Below the pieces are notes generated by a model. It was not told where the DNA came from. It searched no databases and was given only the letters and a program-made list of their open reading frames with translations. From positions 917,621 to 981,620 of the forward strand of contig CAIIXF020000003.1 in NCBI GenBank assembly GCA_903813345.2: a DNA stretch of 64,000 bases, given 5' to 3'. Of this stretch, positions 11,832-22,615 are shown piece by piece. This DNA is from Owenia fusiformis (Eukaryota; Annelida; Polychaeta; Sabellida; Oweniidae). Positions within the stretch are counted from its first letter, which is position 1, and each line of letters begins with the position of its first letter. Both the position numbers and the translations under genes were made by a program.

Positions 11832-12974
11832 CATGTGACAGTAAAATCATCAAAATGCCTGAACTCTAATAATTTAAAGCATTTTGACAATTAATTTTAG
11901 TCTGACCAATGTTGAACAATCTTGACTTCATTCTGTTTGACCATTGGGCAGACGCAGAACCCGTTTTAAAATAATGGCAAGGCGAAATAGGTGCTTCTTG
12001 GAAATAAAACTCGTTGGCGTCATTTTATTGTTTATAACTGTATACTCATTGTTTATAAGTATAAACTACGTTATAAGTAACTGTGAAACTGTCATATTAA
12101 ACATGTATCACGTTTATTATAATTTAAGGTTCACACGCCTGTTTTTGGAGTTGGGGAATTTTTCAATGACTTTCGACATTCATATCTTTGGAACAGTCTC
12201 TGTGAATATGAAGTAACGCCAAGGCACTCAACCGGTCCTCGTCCATTGTCGATCTGAGATAAGTTTTAAGCCGTACGCTAATGAACGTAAAGAAGCTCGC
12301 AGCCGTACAAAAATATATGTATTTCAGAGAGAAAATTTAGATTATTACAACACAATTAAAAAACAAACAACACAGGATTAGAACAAATCATTTTCATATA
12401 TGATTGTTACTGTTACTATTATCTTACTATTTAAGATCTATCCAGTATTTTTAAAGTGCGGTGCAATTCATTATAAAAAATCATTATTCTCTCAAATTTG
12501 AGAGTACGCAATGGCGTTTTTTGCGTATATGACGCTACGCCATTGTACTATATTGTAACTCTAAAGAAAAACTCGATCAGATCATTGAATTTCAAGTCGT
12601 AGATTGGAAGTTTGTTTTGTTTATGCAGCTCAACCTAATAACGTTTTGATTGGTCATTCAGCCTGAAGTCACACGTCGTGTCCACGCATTATCTGTCAAT
12701 CAATAAGGTTTCGCGATACCCCTGATAGCGTAGGAAATCTCGAAACCGTTGAATATTTCAGCATAATAACAGCGGAGATGAGTTGGATTGTACAAGGCGG
12801 TAATAATTCAAGATCAGATAAGTAAAAAAATACGACTTGGGCAAGGCTACATGTGACAGTAAAATCATCAAAATGCCTGAACTCTAATAATTTAAAGCAT
12901 TTTGACAATTAATTTTAGTCTGACCAATGTTGAACAATCTTGACTTCATTCTGTTTGACCATTGGGCAGACGCA
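10939..12974. repeat. Precise 1,018-bp tandem duplication
   Basis: Copy 1 (10939-11956) and copy 2 (11957-12974) are head-to-tail and nearly identical; I noticed only a handful of substitutions. The unit begins at GAACCCGTTTTAAAATAATG and ends at GGGCAGACGCA. It covers most of the nested MITE, the right end of MITE A, its 9-bp flank and about 116 bp of unique sequence. The right-hand end of copy 2 is continuous with the mucin-like exon region, so copy 2 keeps the original junction. The near identity implies a recent event or a collapsed or duplicated assembly artefact. The paired open frames (80/90 and 70 codons) follow from the duplication. Confidence 0.9.
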
Positions 12975-13123
12975 TGCCTGTTTTCCAAACATGCTCCCCA
13001 TGCTAGATAACTTGCATCCACTGAAAACTGTTTCTGAATGGAGCGTAACTGTATTGGCACTTTGTTCCATACATCCACGTAGCTGAGCTACCATTGTAAT
13101 TCCTTTCGACCCCAATTTGACAG

Positions 13124-13648
13124 TCAACAGTTGATCCCACAAACTTCAGTAGGAGAGACGCTTGATCTATCAGTAGGAGCGACGCTTGACCCTTCAGTAG
13201 GAGCGACGCTTGGTCCTCCAGTAGGAGCGACGGTTGGTCCTCCAGTAGAAGCGACGGTTGGTCCTTCAGTAGGAGCGACGGTTGGTCCGCCAGTAGAAGC
13301 GACGGTTGGTCCTTCAGTAGGAGCGACGGTTGGTCTTTCAGTAGGAGCGACGGTTGGTCCTTCAGTAGGAGCGACGGTTGTTCCTTCAGTAGGAGAGACG
13401 GTTGGTCCTTCAGTAGGAGTAACGGTTGGTCCTCCAGTTGGAGCAACTGTGGGCTCTTCAGTCGGAGCAATGGTGGATCCTTCAGTTGGAGCGACGACGA
13501 GCCCTTCAGTCATAGGAAGGGTTGGTCCTTCAGTAAGAGCGATGGTTGTTCCTTCAGTGGGAAGGACTGTAGGCCCTTTAGTCAGAGCAACAGTTGGTCC
13601 TTTAGTCATAGCAATTGTGGGTCTTGAGTCAATGATAGCCCAGTTCTT
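13124..13648 (-). CDS. Mucin-like exon with ~20 Pro/Thr octapeptide repeats
   Basis: A plausible acceptor (TTTTACATGCCAG) opens a frame starting KNWAIIDSRPTIAMTKGPTV. It runs into repeats of the form TVAPTEGP, encoded by a 24-bp minisatellite, and ends at VCGINC and a stop. Pro/Thr-rich repeats of this kind are typical of secreted or membrane mucin-like proteins with dense O-glycosylation. All three minus frames and one plus frame stay open through the array, so length alone proves nothing. The minus frame is preferred for its composition and the acceptor. No signal peptide exon was found. A different frame just downstream (12915-13142) is Cys-containing and could be the continuation after a frameshift. 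Confidence 0.5.
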   Translation of the reverse strand, partial: KNWAIIDSRPTIAMTKGPTVALTKGPTVLPTEGTTIALTEGPTLPMTEGLVVAPTEGSTIAPTEEPTVAPTGGPTVTPTEGPTVSPTEGTTVAPTEGPTVAPTERPTVAPTEGPTVASTGGPTVAPTEGPTVASTGGPTVAPTGGPSVAPTEGSSVAPTDRSSVSPTEVCGINC

Positions 13649-14066
13649 CTGGCATGTAAAATAAAAGACTGTCAGAAATTAAGACATAACGGTCTTCTTC
13701 TTCCATTGCGTCAGTGTAATCATCAGTAGTAAACCAGTGCGCTTGAAAGTCAATCGAGTGTCTTTTGAGGGTGCTACGCCTTGTTTAACTCTTGTCACAG
13801 TACAGGCAAGGGTACCTTACAGGGTCTATATTCTCCATGTATGTAGCTACTTCGGGTTATTTTCTCTTTGTTGTTTTTGTCCTAGCCATTTGACATGAAT
13901 GTGAATTGAAGTGTCTTATTTTTATTTTTTTATTTATTTATTATATTTTCCATAGGTGTAGTCAGATTGGCAAACACATGGCAGACCACCAGTGGCTTGT
14001 CAGAATTGGTTTGGTTTCGACCCAATCCTTAATCCTGTTGTTTAGGTTTTTGCTTTACAGTTATAC

Positions 14067-14233
14067 CACTGATGCAGAGTTGCCACACTGTCGCAATGCC
14101 GTCTTGAGAGAACTTTCCAATGGAGCTTGAAGCCTCCTTCATGCATTCGTTAACCTCTTTCCTCTCATCAATGGTTGTGTTGATGTTTCCATTGTTCATA
14201 GGAATGATCTCTAAACGAGGTGCCTCTCTCAAT
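14067..14233 (-). CDS. Internal exon, unrecognised protein
   Basis: Acceptor GTCATTTCAG and donor ATCAGTG|GTATAAC bound a 167-bp open segment. It encodes LREAPRLEIIPMNNGNINTT, then IDERKEVNECMKEASSSIGK and FSQDGIATVWQLCISG. It lies downstream of other minus-strand exon candidates at 15.0-15.95 kb and may belong with them. The family is not recognised. Confidence 0.45.
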
Positions 14234-14998
14234 CTGAAATGACATTTTACCAAACTGTCCTTTATAACTTACACAAGTATATACACAAATTCATTCTGAG
14301 CACAACATTTTGGTTTCAATTTTATAATCTCTATACAGGACCATGGTGATGAAGAGTCAGAATCAATCAACAAAAAACCTAAACCGGAAAACTGTGCTCA
14401 ATGTGAAAATTAAAAGCGAGGCTATTTTTCTGATATTTCTTACATCTAATGGCTAATCTTTTTTTTGTCCCTTCAAATTAAACAGGAAAAAAAGAAAAAA
14501 AAATCAAATTCTTAAATACATTTAAAAAATATGATACTTCATGGATGTTAAAGTAATTTCTACTTTATATGTCATACTTGTTGCCATTGATGCTTTTTTC
14601 AACGATAATGATTATTTGTTTTCTGTTAGGATACTTGACTCTCAGCAGGGGGTTTATTATGATAACATTGCAATTTTGTCACTATCTATAGACTGATAGA
14701 TCTAATGCTCCCTTTAACTAAAACAATCCTATATTTAGATTGTAATGGATCCATTCAGAACAAAAATCATATGTACAATTTGAAATTTAGTAAATATAAA
14801 TGACTAATTTCAATCAATTTTTAAATCAACATCCTCCAACTCAAAATCATCACTGAAGTCCAGTCATTTCCTCACTTGCTGACCCACTGGTCTATCAACA
14901 CTTGGCTCAAGTGCAGATTTCCAAGCATAGATCTGAACAAAAATATTATAATCACAAAAATATTGGCAAAAATTGGCAGGTGTCACTTACATTGATGA

Positions 14999-15280
14999 TT
15001 AGAAATGGAAAAGAATTATGTTACTGTTCAACAGTGAAATTTTCTCCTCCAGGAGATGACTTCTAAATGGACATGCAAGTGTAAATTTAATTGAATCATT
15101 TGGGCCCTCCTCCTCTTCACTCAAATTTCCTGTCGAAATTATCCACTGTAACATTCCTGAATCCAGTACAATTTTGCTGGATGAACAGGTTGAGATTCTC
15201 CAGTTATGCTTCATTCCTTGCAACACAAGAATTGTGCTGTTTATCATGAGAGACACATTATTGTAGTTTGAGCTTGATTT
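14999..15280 (-). CDS. Exon-like open frame, unrecognised protein
   Basis: The frame starts right after the acceptor AATTCTTTCAG in phase 0 (KSSSNYNNVSLM) and runs about 93 codons to a stop. It includes NSTILVLQGMKHNWRISTCS and a Glu-rich LSEEEEGPNDSIKFTL. The part nearest the stop may be intronic. It shares strand and spacing with exon candidates at 14.07 and 15.6-15.95 kb. No domain was recognised. Confidence 0.4.
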   Translation of the reverse strand, partial: KSSSNYNNVSLMINSTILVLQGMKHNWRISTCSSSKIVLDSGMLQWIISTGNLSEEEEGPNDSIKFTLACPFRSHLLEEKISLLNSNIILFHF

Positions 15281-15390
15281 CTGAAAGAATTAATATCACA
15301 AATGATAGCCTAAAGTAAATCTTGACAGGAAAATCTCTCATTTTAGTGTCACTCTTTGGAAAACATCCCTTTAGATAATTGTTTTCTCAC

Positions 15391-15555
15391 TTAACATGCT
15401 GTCACAAGCTTGCCGCAATGCTTGTCATCATCAACATAGTTTTCTATCCCCAAGCTTGGTATACATAGTTGTTTCAAACTGTTTAGTGTATAAGTTATTA
15501 GTTCTTTTATCGCTTCATTTCTAAATTGAAGATCCATTCTGAACAATAACTGACC
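15391..15555 (-). CDS. Exon-like open frame, low support
   Basis: The frame includes MDLQFRNEAIKELITYTLNS then LKQLCIPSLGIENYVDDDKH and ends at a stop. An acceptor-like TTGTTCAG lies just upstream. The phase does not join cleanly to the exon at 15637-15692, so the gene model is uncertain. Confidence 0.25.
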   Translation of the reverse strand, partial: GQLLFRMDLQFRNEAIKELITYTLNSLKQLCIPSLGIENYVDDDKHCGKLVTAC

Positions 15556-15636
15556 ATCAGCAATTACTGTAGTGAACTGCCATTTAAGAGTCCTTAAAAC
15601 CATTACATACATCCAAAATTAAAATCATATACTTAC

Positions 15637-15956
15637 TAGCTGTCGTAAAGTGCACCATCTACAGTAGATAATATTTCGCGTGTTTCTTCATCCTAAAACA
15701 AGAAACAAAACAAAGGCATTAACATTACAAAATGACACCTAAAAAAATCTCAAATCTAAAGTCAGATATGAGCTTCTGAGACCTTGTAGATGATTCAGAA
15801 CTGAAGTCAGTCTAAACGGTATTTATTACAAAATGTAAAAAATAATTTTGTGTGGGATGCAGCCCATTTAATAAATTTACTAATTGGTATTATTATTCAA
15901 ATGCTCACCTGTGCCAAACCCTCTTCATATTCAGCATCCTGCTCTGCCCTTATTCT
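15637..15956 (-). CDS. Two phase-matched exons, 'EQD..YE.(S/G)LA' motif
   Basis: The upstream exon ends IRAEQDAEYEEGLAQ|GTGAG at 15909. The downstream exon (15637-15692) begins after TTCTTGTTTTAG with DEETREILSTVDGALYDS and ends at CTA|GTAAGT. Phases agree (0 to 0). The motif resembles the EQDxxYxxSLxxD linker of UBX/FAF1-like and invertebrate HECT-containing proteins, but that is only a short resemblance. The 5' limit of the upstream exon is unsure because a stop lies a few codons before it. Confidence 0.35.
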
Positions 15957-16599
15957 TCAGTCCCTCTCCTTTTGTTGTCTTTTTTTATCTGTTTTCATAT
16001 TAGAATATTGTAATATATACAATAACCATCAATATCAATTGGCTAATTAACGAGGTTTTACAAAATTAGTTGCAATTTAATAGATAAATATATAATAAAA
16101 TAATCCAAAATAAAGGTAGAGAAATTATTCCTACATGTTTCTTTATTTAAAAAACTACAGGGAATAAAAGATAGTAAATATGATGTCATGGGGAAATATT
16201 ACCATTACTATAGTATTTTATACAAACAATAATGGTATCATACAAATGAAAGACCATAGTAGCTATAACCATGGTAAAGTGTTAACAATGTTTATATTAT
16301 GAATAAAAGTCTAAGCATTCAATGAAGGTTTAAAAACTTCTGACTTCATTTGTAACCTTTCGTTTACATCCTTATTTTCATTTTATAGAAGGGTTAAACA
16401 TTAAACTGTCCTCTTCCACACTCATCAAGGTGGACAGTAACAAGTAACATCCATAATTCAGGATTTTTTATTTGCTGTCTATGGATGTTCATTTGTATTC
16501 AGAGTAAATCAGCATTTTGCACTATGTAAATCTTTCCGTATCAATTGCAGTGTTTACATTTAAATATAGCTTGAGAGTCTAAAATACATTTTTTTGTAA

Positions 16600-17240
16600 T
16601 TGAGTGTTTATATCACAAAAGCTTGTTGAAAAAGTGAGTTTAACCTGTCTGTCTGGGCACTCTGACTAAGAAGACTATATCTTGTGAAGCTGTCTTGAAT
16701 CTTATTTCTTTCTGTTACTCTATTTCTCTTGTAGACCATATATCCTAAGGGTAATTTCTTTACCAATTTATCATAAGTAGCCTTCCTCTGTTCAGAGTGG
16801 TGTTTGAGTTTTTGAGAGGTCAGTTTATGACTGTAGGTCAATTTTGATTGATGAGCTTTCAGCTATGATGAATCAACTTCTGAAATTCCTTGTAATACAT
16901 CCACTGGTAATTTTGCAGGTCTACCAAACATTAACATGTAAGGTGAAATGCCTGGACTCTGATGTGGTGTTACATTGTAGTAGTAGAACTCTTTGATGTA
17001 TTCTAACCATTTTGTTCTTGATTTAATGACCTCAATAAAAGATTCAACATATGGGTAAATCTCTCACATTGCCCATTTCCAGATGAATGGTATGGTATAG
17101 TATTTGATTTTGAGATACAATAGATCTTACACAAAGCAGCAACTATTTTGCCCTGATAGTTTCTACCTTTATCTAAATGAATCCTTGTAGGAATTCCATA
17201 CACATGGCCAATTAACATGGCCAAGCAACACTTACCCATG
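16600..17240 (-). mobile_element. Ty3/Gypsy-like integrase fossil
   Basis: Peptides of a retroelement integrase core are recognisable on the minus strand, including a 'D.G.NYQGK' and 'PYH..GNGQCER' type signature in the upstream part and an integrase C-terminal linker-like Lys/Arg-rich part in the downstream part. It is a short internal piece of a Gypsy-type pol. It is broken, with a few breaks, and no LTRs were seen. Likely old. Confidence 0.75.
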
Positions 17241-17789
17241 CTTTAAAATCCTTTCCTTGTCTGCTTGATATGTGTTTGGTGAACTGTAAAGGAAATAAAG
17301 TAAAACAATTTCTATAAATACAGTACTCTCAGTAATTTTGCAAGGTACTATATTTCACATTATTCGCAAGAGATTTATTACTGCAGAATTTGAATAGTTC
17401 TAATTCTTGAAATATAATGTGTAATAGTCTAAGAATTCACAGAGGGTAGTGTTTCTTACATTCAGGCTCATCTCAGTAGATGTTTTAGAAAAAAACTTAA
17501 GTCAGTCTAAACAGTATTTGTTAAGTTATTGGAAGTTGTGAAAATTCGTTACAGATGCTGGACGACAACCATCAACCACCACCCACCTGATACCGTCACA
17601 AAATAACGGAGATTATAACAATGTGTCATCACTTTTTTGTGGTGACATGAGTATGATAGCCTCAAACATTAGTGGGAGCACAATATGACTTCTTGTTGTA
17701 AATTATTTATACTGTAGAATGTGACATGTTCTGACTATCACCCTTATCCTTTTCAGATTTTTTAATAATGGATTAAAACACACAAGACC

Positions 17790-17880
17790 AAATTTCTGGG
17801 GATCCTTTCTAAATGTTGGCAAAGATGTAAATCTTTTTATATTACGTTTGATGGGTGCCAAATTAACCAATCCTATAGTA
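17790..17880. mobile_element. Degraded right end of the mariner-type MITE
   Basis: The stretch from CTGGGGATCCTTTCTAAATG to CCAAATTAACCAATCC aligns with the right end of the intact element at 4300-4406. Several substitutions and indels separate them. No matching left end was found nearby. Confidence 0.55.
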
Positions 17881-18165
17881 ATTAAAAAATCTGCTCACGG
17901 TCTTAAGGGAACTGTTGAAGGTTGTAGTGACTGCTTCCATCATTTCTGTGTTATTGACTCTTTTGATAATGGCCTTGGCCAGCTGCTTTATGAGGCCTAG
18001 AGACAGCATATGAAGTGTTCCATAAGGTACCAAACTAAAATTTAAAAATAGTTCCATGACAATTAAACGTGGCGGCCATTTTGTTGCTCAATAGATATTG
18101 AGCCAAAATCTGTAGACTTTCTCGTTATTCTTTAAACTAAGCTATCTACTTTTACAATTTAATCC

Positions 18166-18642
18166 TTAAATGGTTTCATGGTAAGTTAAGAGGGGGGCAA
18201 ATCTGTAGTTGATCTCCAGTCTTGGAAATTTATGGCGTTTCTTAAAATTGAATAAGGCATCATTTAGCGAAACTATTGTGACTCTAACTTGGAGGAAACT
18301 AAGAGCTGCTTTAAGATACTGAGACATCATAACACCATTCTCAACAGCGTATCTGAAAGTAAATCACCGACCGTCAGTACTGTATTACTCCGCCATTTGC
18401 ATAACAAAAATAATGTGTGTAGGTTTTACATTTGAAAACGAAAAGAAATGACGAACTAACCTTGCAATTTTGGCACGCTTTTCAGGTGAGTACGACTGGT
18501 ATGGACCTCTCTTACGTTTTCTTGTACTACTACTCTTTGAATCTAAAACCTTTGACACTTCTATATTGGCCATTTTCGTGGCCAAATCGTGAGCTTTTGG
18601 AAGTGATGATCCGGAAGTGCACCATTTTTGCAAGTCAAACAT
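18166..18642 (-). CDS. Two-exon gene with basic HTH-like N-terminal domain
   Basis: Exon 1 (18461-18642) starts at ATG: MFDLQKWCTSGSSLPKAHDL and later a basic KRKRGPYQSYSPEKRAKIA, ending AAG|GTTAGT in phase 2. Exon 2 (18166-18352) follows acceptor TTTACTTTCAG and restores the frame as R-YAVENGV, then continues about 60 codons to a TAA. The pattern 'RGPY..YSPE.RAKI.RYAVENG' is one I associate with the N-terminal helix-turn-helix of transposon-derived invertebrate proteins. No catalytic domain follows. The intron is about 110 bp. Function is not assigned. Confidence 0.55.
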
Positions 18643-18909
18643 CTTACTCTCTTTATGGCGGTAACTGGTCTAAGATCCGAGTATGCAAACGTTGACAAAG
18701 AGCAATAACAAACTCACTCAAACTACATGTAGTTTATTTCTTTATTGTTAACCTGCTCGTTGTAACTAAGCCAATTATTTTAGGACTAATTATGACAAGG
18801 TCGATTTAATTTTTTGCAAAGGTAGTTCCCGTGTAAATAAAAACACCGCTTAATCCTAACATACACAATGCGCATACATACAATATTGCACTCGCGTACT
18901 TAAAGGTGT

Positions 18910-19298
18910 CTACAGTACACTCTGAAGGGGTTCGTCTGCCCCTCCATTACCTTGGTTAATTGCCAACATATACATGTCTTTTTCTGTGCAACAAGAATGG
19001 TCTTTTGGTGACAGAGATGTATATGTAGATGTACATTGAATGCTATTGTAGAAGTTAATTACTTTTGTGTGTGGGGGAATCACACATTTTCTACTGTATT
19101 TTATAACTTGGAGTCCAGCAAGTGTTTTGGCTCTTCCAACTGCAACAGCCAATAAGCCAGGTTGGTTCATATCACTACAGCCAATAATAAGGTATGGAAT
19201 TGTCATAGATTTGGATTTATGTACAGTTGTGGCAAATCCAGGCTTAAGGGGTATCTGCTTGCGCTCTGCAATATCCCTATACTTCTTTGGATTGTACA
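18910..19298 (-). CDS. Pif1-like helicase C-terminal exon
   Basis: After acceptor ATTTTCCAG the frame reads through KQIPLKPGFATTVHKSKSMT, then IPYLIIGCSDMNQPGLLAVA and VGRAKTLAGLQVIKYS. This is the superfamily-1 helicase motif V/VI region (FA.TVHKS.. and VAVGRA). It ends about 130 codons on. Usual Pif1 relatives have KSQG(M/L)T; here it is KSKSMT, so the conserved Gln and Gly are replaced. A donor-like AAA|GTAATT lies after the conserved part, so the tail may be intronic. It cannot be the partner of the 6.7-kb Walker A exon, because the order on the minus strand is wrong. Confidence 0.65.
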
Positions 19299-20080
19299 CT
19301 GGAAAATATGTATTTGTTATTATTATAATATAACAATGTTACATTAGACTCTTGATGCATTTTTTCAAATAGAGCTTTGTCAGCATATAAGCATGACTGA
19401 AAAATAATTATCGGAAAAATAATAGATCAGATTTACATTGACAATGCTCCACTTGATTTTGAGACCTTTTAAAAATGAGCATTCTGTTTTAATAAAGGTT
19501 GCCAAATAAAGGAGGGTTAACACTTTTAGGTATAGAAATATTTTAAAATAAGCATAATATGTAGAGTGTGCACTTAAAGTACATGTAGTTCTAAAGTTCT
19601 GATATACCGCATCAGATTTGATTAAGGCACTAAACCACTTTGAAACTTTGAATGTAAACTAACTCTCAAACTCACTACCTTATGGTTATGATGCGATTGC
19701 CTATCTTCTATTTAAACCTGAATAGACTCTTCATCATTAGTGTCAGTTTCTATCAAACTCACTATCATTATGGTCTCGGATGGATGATATGTCTATATTA
19801 AAAACAGTATTTTTGCAAACATCATACATAAGAATGAGAGGTTCAAAACATCAGTGTACAAACAAAAATCTAACAGTGCATTAAAGAAAGGAAAAGTTTT
19901 AATTATGTCCCCATTTTATACTGATGGAATTAAGAGCTTGTTTTATCTGCAATTATATTAAAACAAGAGGCATTGTCTTGGGGAGCCCTTGAAGATTCAA
20001 CTACATCATGTGATGGTTAACATGACATATCTTAAAGATTTTTTAAACTAAAATCTAACATTTGTAACATTCAAATTTAC

Positions 20081-20384
20081 CAAGAGTTGAAAATTATTCC
20101 ATACTGAATTGACTGGTAGTAACCCTATTGCCATGCCCTTTCTGACTTGAAACCTGAAGTCATCTTCATCCCTGTAGGCTGCCGCGTAATTCAAGGTGCA
20201 CGCTTGGAGGGGCCTCCACAAACTTTGGCAAAAGTAAAAATAACAGGCCTTCATGTTAGTGTCAAATTCAGATTCAATGGCCGTCTTCAGAGCGAGTTCA
20301 AAATCAACTATAAAAGTTTCAGGATCTGAGATCTCCTGACCAAATTCGCGTCTATATTTCCACTTAAGATGCCTAAATATGGCT
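20081..20384 (-). CDS. MULE-type transposase, catalytic-core exon
   Basis: Acceptor ACATACAG opens a frame encoding AIFRHLKWKYRREFGQEISD, then PETFIVDFELALKTAIESEF and ACYFYFCQSLWRPLQ. A downstream IGLLPVNSVWNNFQ closes it at donor TTG|GTAAAT. The VDFE block is the position of the second catalytic acid in Mutator-like transposases, followed by the usual 'GC.FH..Q' block. Here the His is replaced by Tyr (CYFYFCQ), so activity is doubtful. The exon is 304 bp. No zinc-finger or C-terminal exons were found next to it. Confidence 0.7.
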
Positions 20385-21820
20385 CTGTATGTTTATTACA
20401 TACATGGAATGACATGTAGATGTACTTGCCAAGTAACTTGGCTTAGATTCTAGGCTACCATTTTTAGAAATATCCTGATCAAAATTAGACATGAGTTGAA
20501 AGAGAGGTGAGTTCCATCAATGTTTTTGAGAGTGATGTATGCTTTCTAAAAAACTGTTTCTGTTTAGCTGATTTAAATCCATACTTTAACTTTGAAACAA
20601 AAATAGTAGTTACTGACGAGGACTTTGAGCGTCCGTCCTTTCTTATGATTTTGGTACTGACGTGTCTACACAGCGGAGTAAAGTTGCAGTCACGGGGAGA
20701 TTTAGTTCCACGGGGGAGTGCTCGTGCTCATCTGTTTGTGTTCCACTAGAGACTTCTTGCGATCACTTTCAGAACTGTAGTATACAGCATTTGACCAATC
20801 ATTTTGCAGTTTCTTATGCTTGCTTAGATGCTATTGGTCTATCATAATTCCGAATAGTCAGTACCTCGCGTTCGAGTTGCATGTATCGTTGAGCTCGTCT
20901 TTTCCAAAGTGGGAAACTGGTTTGTGATCACAACTTGGGCTAATTTATTTTTCAATTTCCATATTGGATTACTTATGGTTTAATGCTCAACAATGTGATC
21001 AGTACAACGGGCTTTATGTTCGAACATTCCGTCATAACCGTGTTAACTCTAATCATTAATAATGCTATTCAGAGTTGTTTTTTCAGTTTTGGTGTAATTC
21101 TATGAACATGGGTATGAATTGAGCTCCTAAGACAAACAAATAGACCTACGGTATCTACCAAAGATGTTGAAATAAATATGAAAAGGTGAATTTGAATGAA
21201 CAAAAGGAAAGTCATAGAAATGAAAAAAGGAACAATCGCCGCCGCGGTGGGAATAAACCTTTATATGTGATACACTATGAGTTGTACAATTTTTGCTGAT
21301 TTCTTGGCTTTAGCACGAGCCCTCACATAATCATCTGGGTAATTGATTGATCTCAAGATTTTTGGCGAGGCCAGCTTCCCACTGGAAAATAAGAACAAAA
21401 GTGGTTGTCTTTCTATATTCGATTATTGGGACTCTTCAGTGACCTTTATCATATTTCTACTGTTTGGGTCAGCGCCATTTACAAAGCAGAATGCACTAAG
21501 GAGAATGTGATCTATTTGAGGTGAACAGAAATTCCTCCTCGTACCATTGGGTCAGGGGTCCTCTAATGTCTCTAAAATGCTTCGTTTTAGCAGCCTCTTT
21601 TGTAACTGTTATTTCAACAATTAATGTTGATCTATATTAAAAATTGTGTCCATGTAATGTTATAATAAACGTTCCTACCGGATCCTGGCACTTTAAATTG
21701 TTAATTGACAATACTAAGATTACTATTATCTGTCACTTCGCTCTATACTATCTACATTTACATTGGAGATGTGATTTTCGTCTGCAACAAGATTGGACCC
21801 CTTGTGAAATTGTTATTATG

Positions 21821-22600
21821 ATCTATGAACTGCACACTAGTCTTGCAGATTTCAAGTCCCAGATCCACATCTGTCTTCATCTGAAATCTCATGATACCTG
21901 ATGGTACCACCTCTTAAATCTTAAATAGAATATGTATCATAATCACAATTACAATAATAAATTTAGCACCTTCCCTATCAAAACAATATGTCTTTCTGCA
22001 AGTTTATCTTTCAAAAGTTGTAATGGAACTTAGCAAGAAAAAGCACTCTAAGTGCATACCAGCCAAGAAAAACAAACAGGCTCAGCAGGGCTTTCCCTGA
22101 TTGATTGCATCAAATTCTTTATTTCTATAAGACTTCCCACTTCCCCCGAACAGTTATCTATGAACTGCACAATAGTCTTGCAGATTTCAAATCCCAGATC
22201 CACATCTGTCTTCATCTGAAATCTCATGATACCTGATGGTACCACCTCTTAAATCTTAAATAGAATATGTATCATAATCACAATTACAATAATAAATTTA
22301 GCACCTTCCCTATCAAAACAATATGTCTTTCTGCAAGTTTATCTTTCAAAAGTTGTAATGGAACTTAGCAAGAAAAAGCACACTCTAAGTGCATACCAGC
22401 CAAGAAAAACAAACAGGCTCAGCAGGGCTTTCCCTGATTGATTGCATCAAATTCTTTATTTCTATAAGACTTCCCACTTCCCCCGAACAGTTATCTATGA
22501 ACTGCACAATAGTCTTGCAGATTTCAAGTCCCAGATCCACATCTGTCTTCATCTGAAATCTCATGATACCTGATGGTACCACATCTTCAGTAAACTGTTG
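21821..22600. repeat. ~336-bp unit repeated 2.3 times in tandem
   Basis: ATCTATGAACTGCACA(C/A)TAG starts at 21821, 22156 and 22493 (spacing 335 and 337 bp). The copies are nearly identical. Each carries the same splice-donor end of a minus-strand exon, but only the third copy (highest coordinate) keeps the start of that exon. The homology ends near 22582, where the third copy runs into unique exon sequence. Confidence 0.85.
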
Positions 22601-22615
22601 CCATATATCTTCACA
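22385..22615 (-). CDS. Exon at the head of the triplicated unit, unrecognised
   Basis: In the third repeat copy the frame reads DIWQQFTEDVVPSGIMRFQM, then KTDVDLGLEICKTIVQFIDN and a Gly/Ser/Glu-containing tail, ending at CTG|GTATGC. The two other copies lose this frame at a stop just before VVPSG. The exon is therefore most complete here, and the other two copies are truncated duplicates. The 5' border is uncertain. The family is not recognised. Confidence 0.4.
   Translation of the reverse strand, partial: CEDIWQQFTEDVVPSGIMRFQMKTDVDLGLEICKTIVQFIDNCSGEVGSLIEIKNLMQSIRESPAEPVCFSWLVCT

Noticed and set aside
10956-12908. Paired 70-, 80- and 90-codon frames
   Set aside because: They lie within MITE sequence and its tandem duplication, with no recognisable domain or codon-like composition.
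12884-13142. Ly6/uPAR domain, or LINE ORF2 tail (WNKVPIQLRS)
   Set aside because: Two frames each give a weak match; Cys spacing and length do not fit Ly6 and no RT sequence is near.
13003-13664. Alternative open frames through the 24-bp repeat (Leu-rich minus frame and Gly/Val-rich plus frame)
   Set aside because: All frames stay open through a repeat of this length; the Pro/Thr minus frame has the better composition and acceptor.
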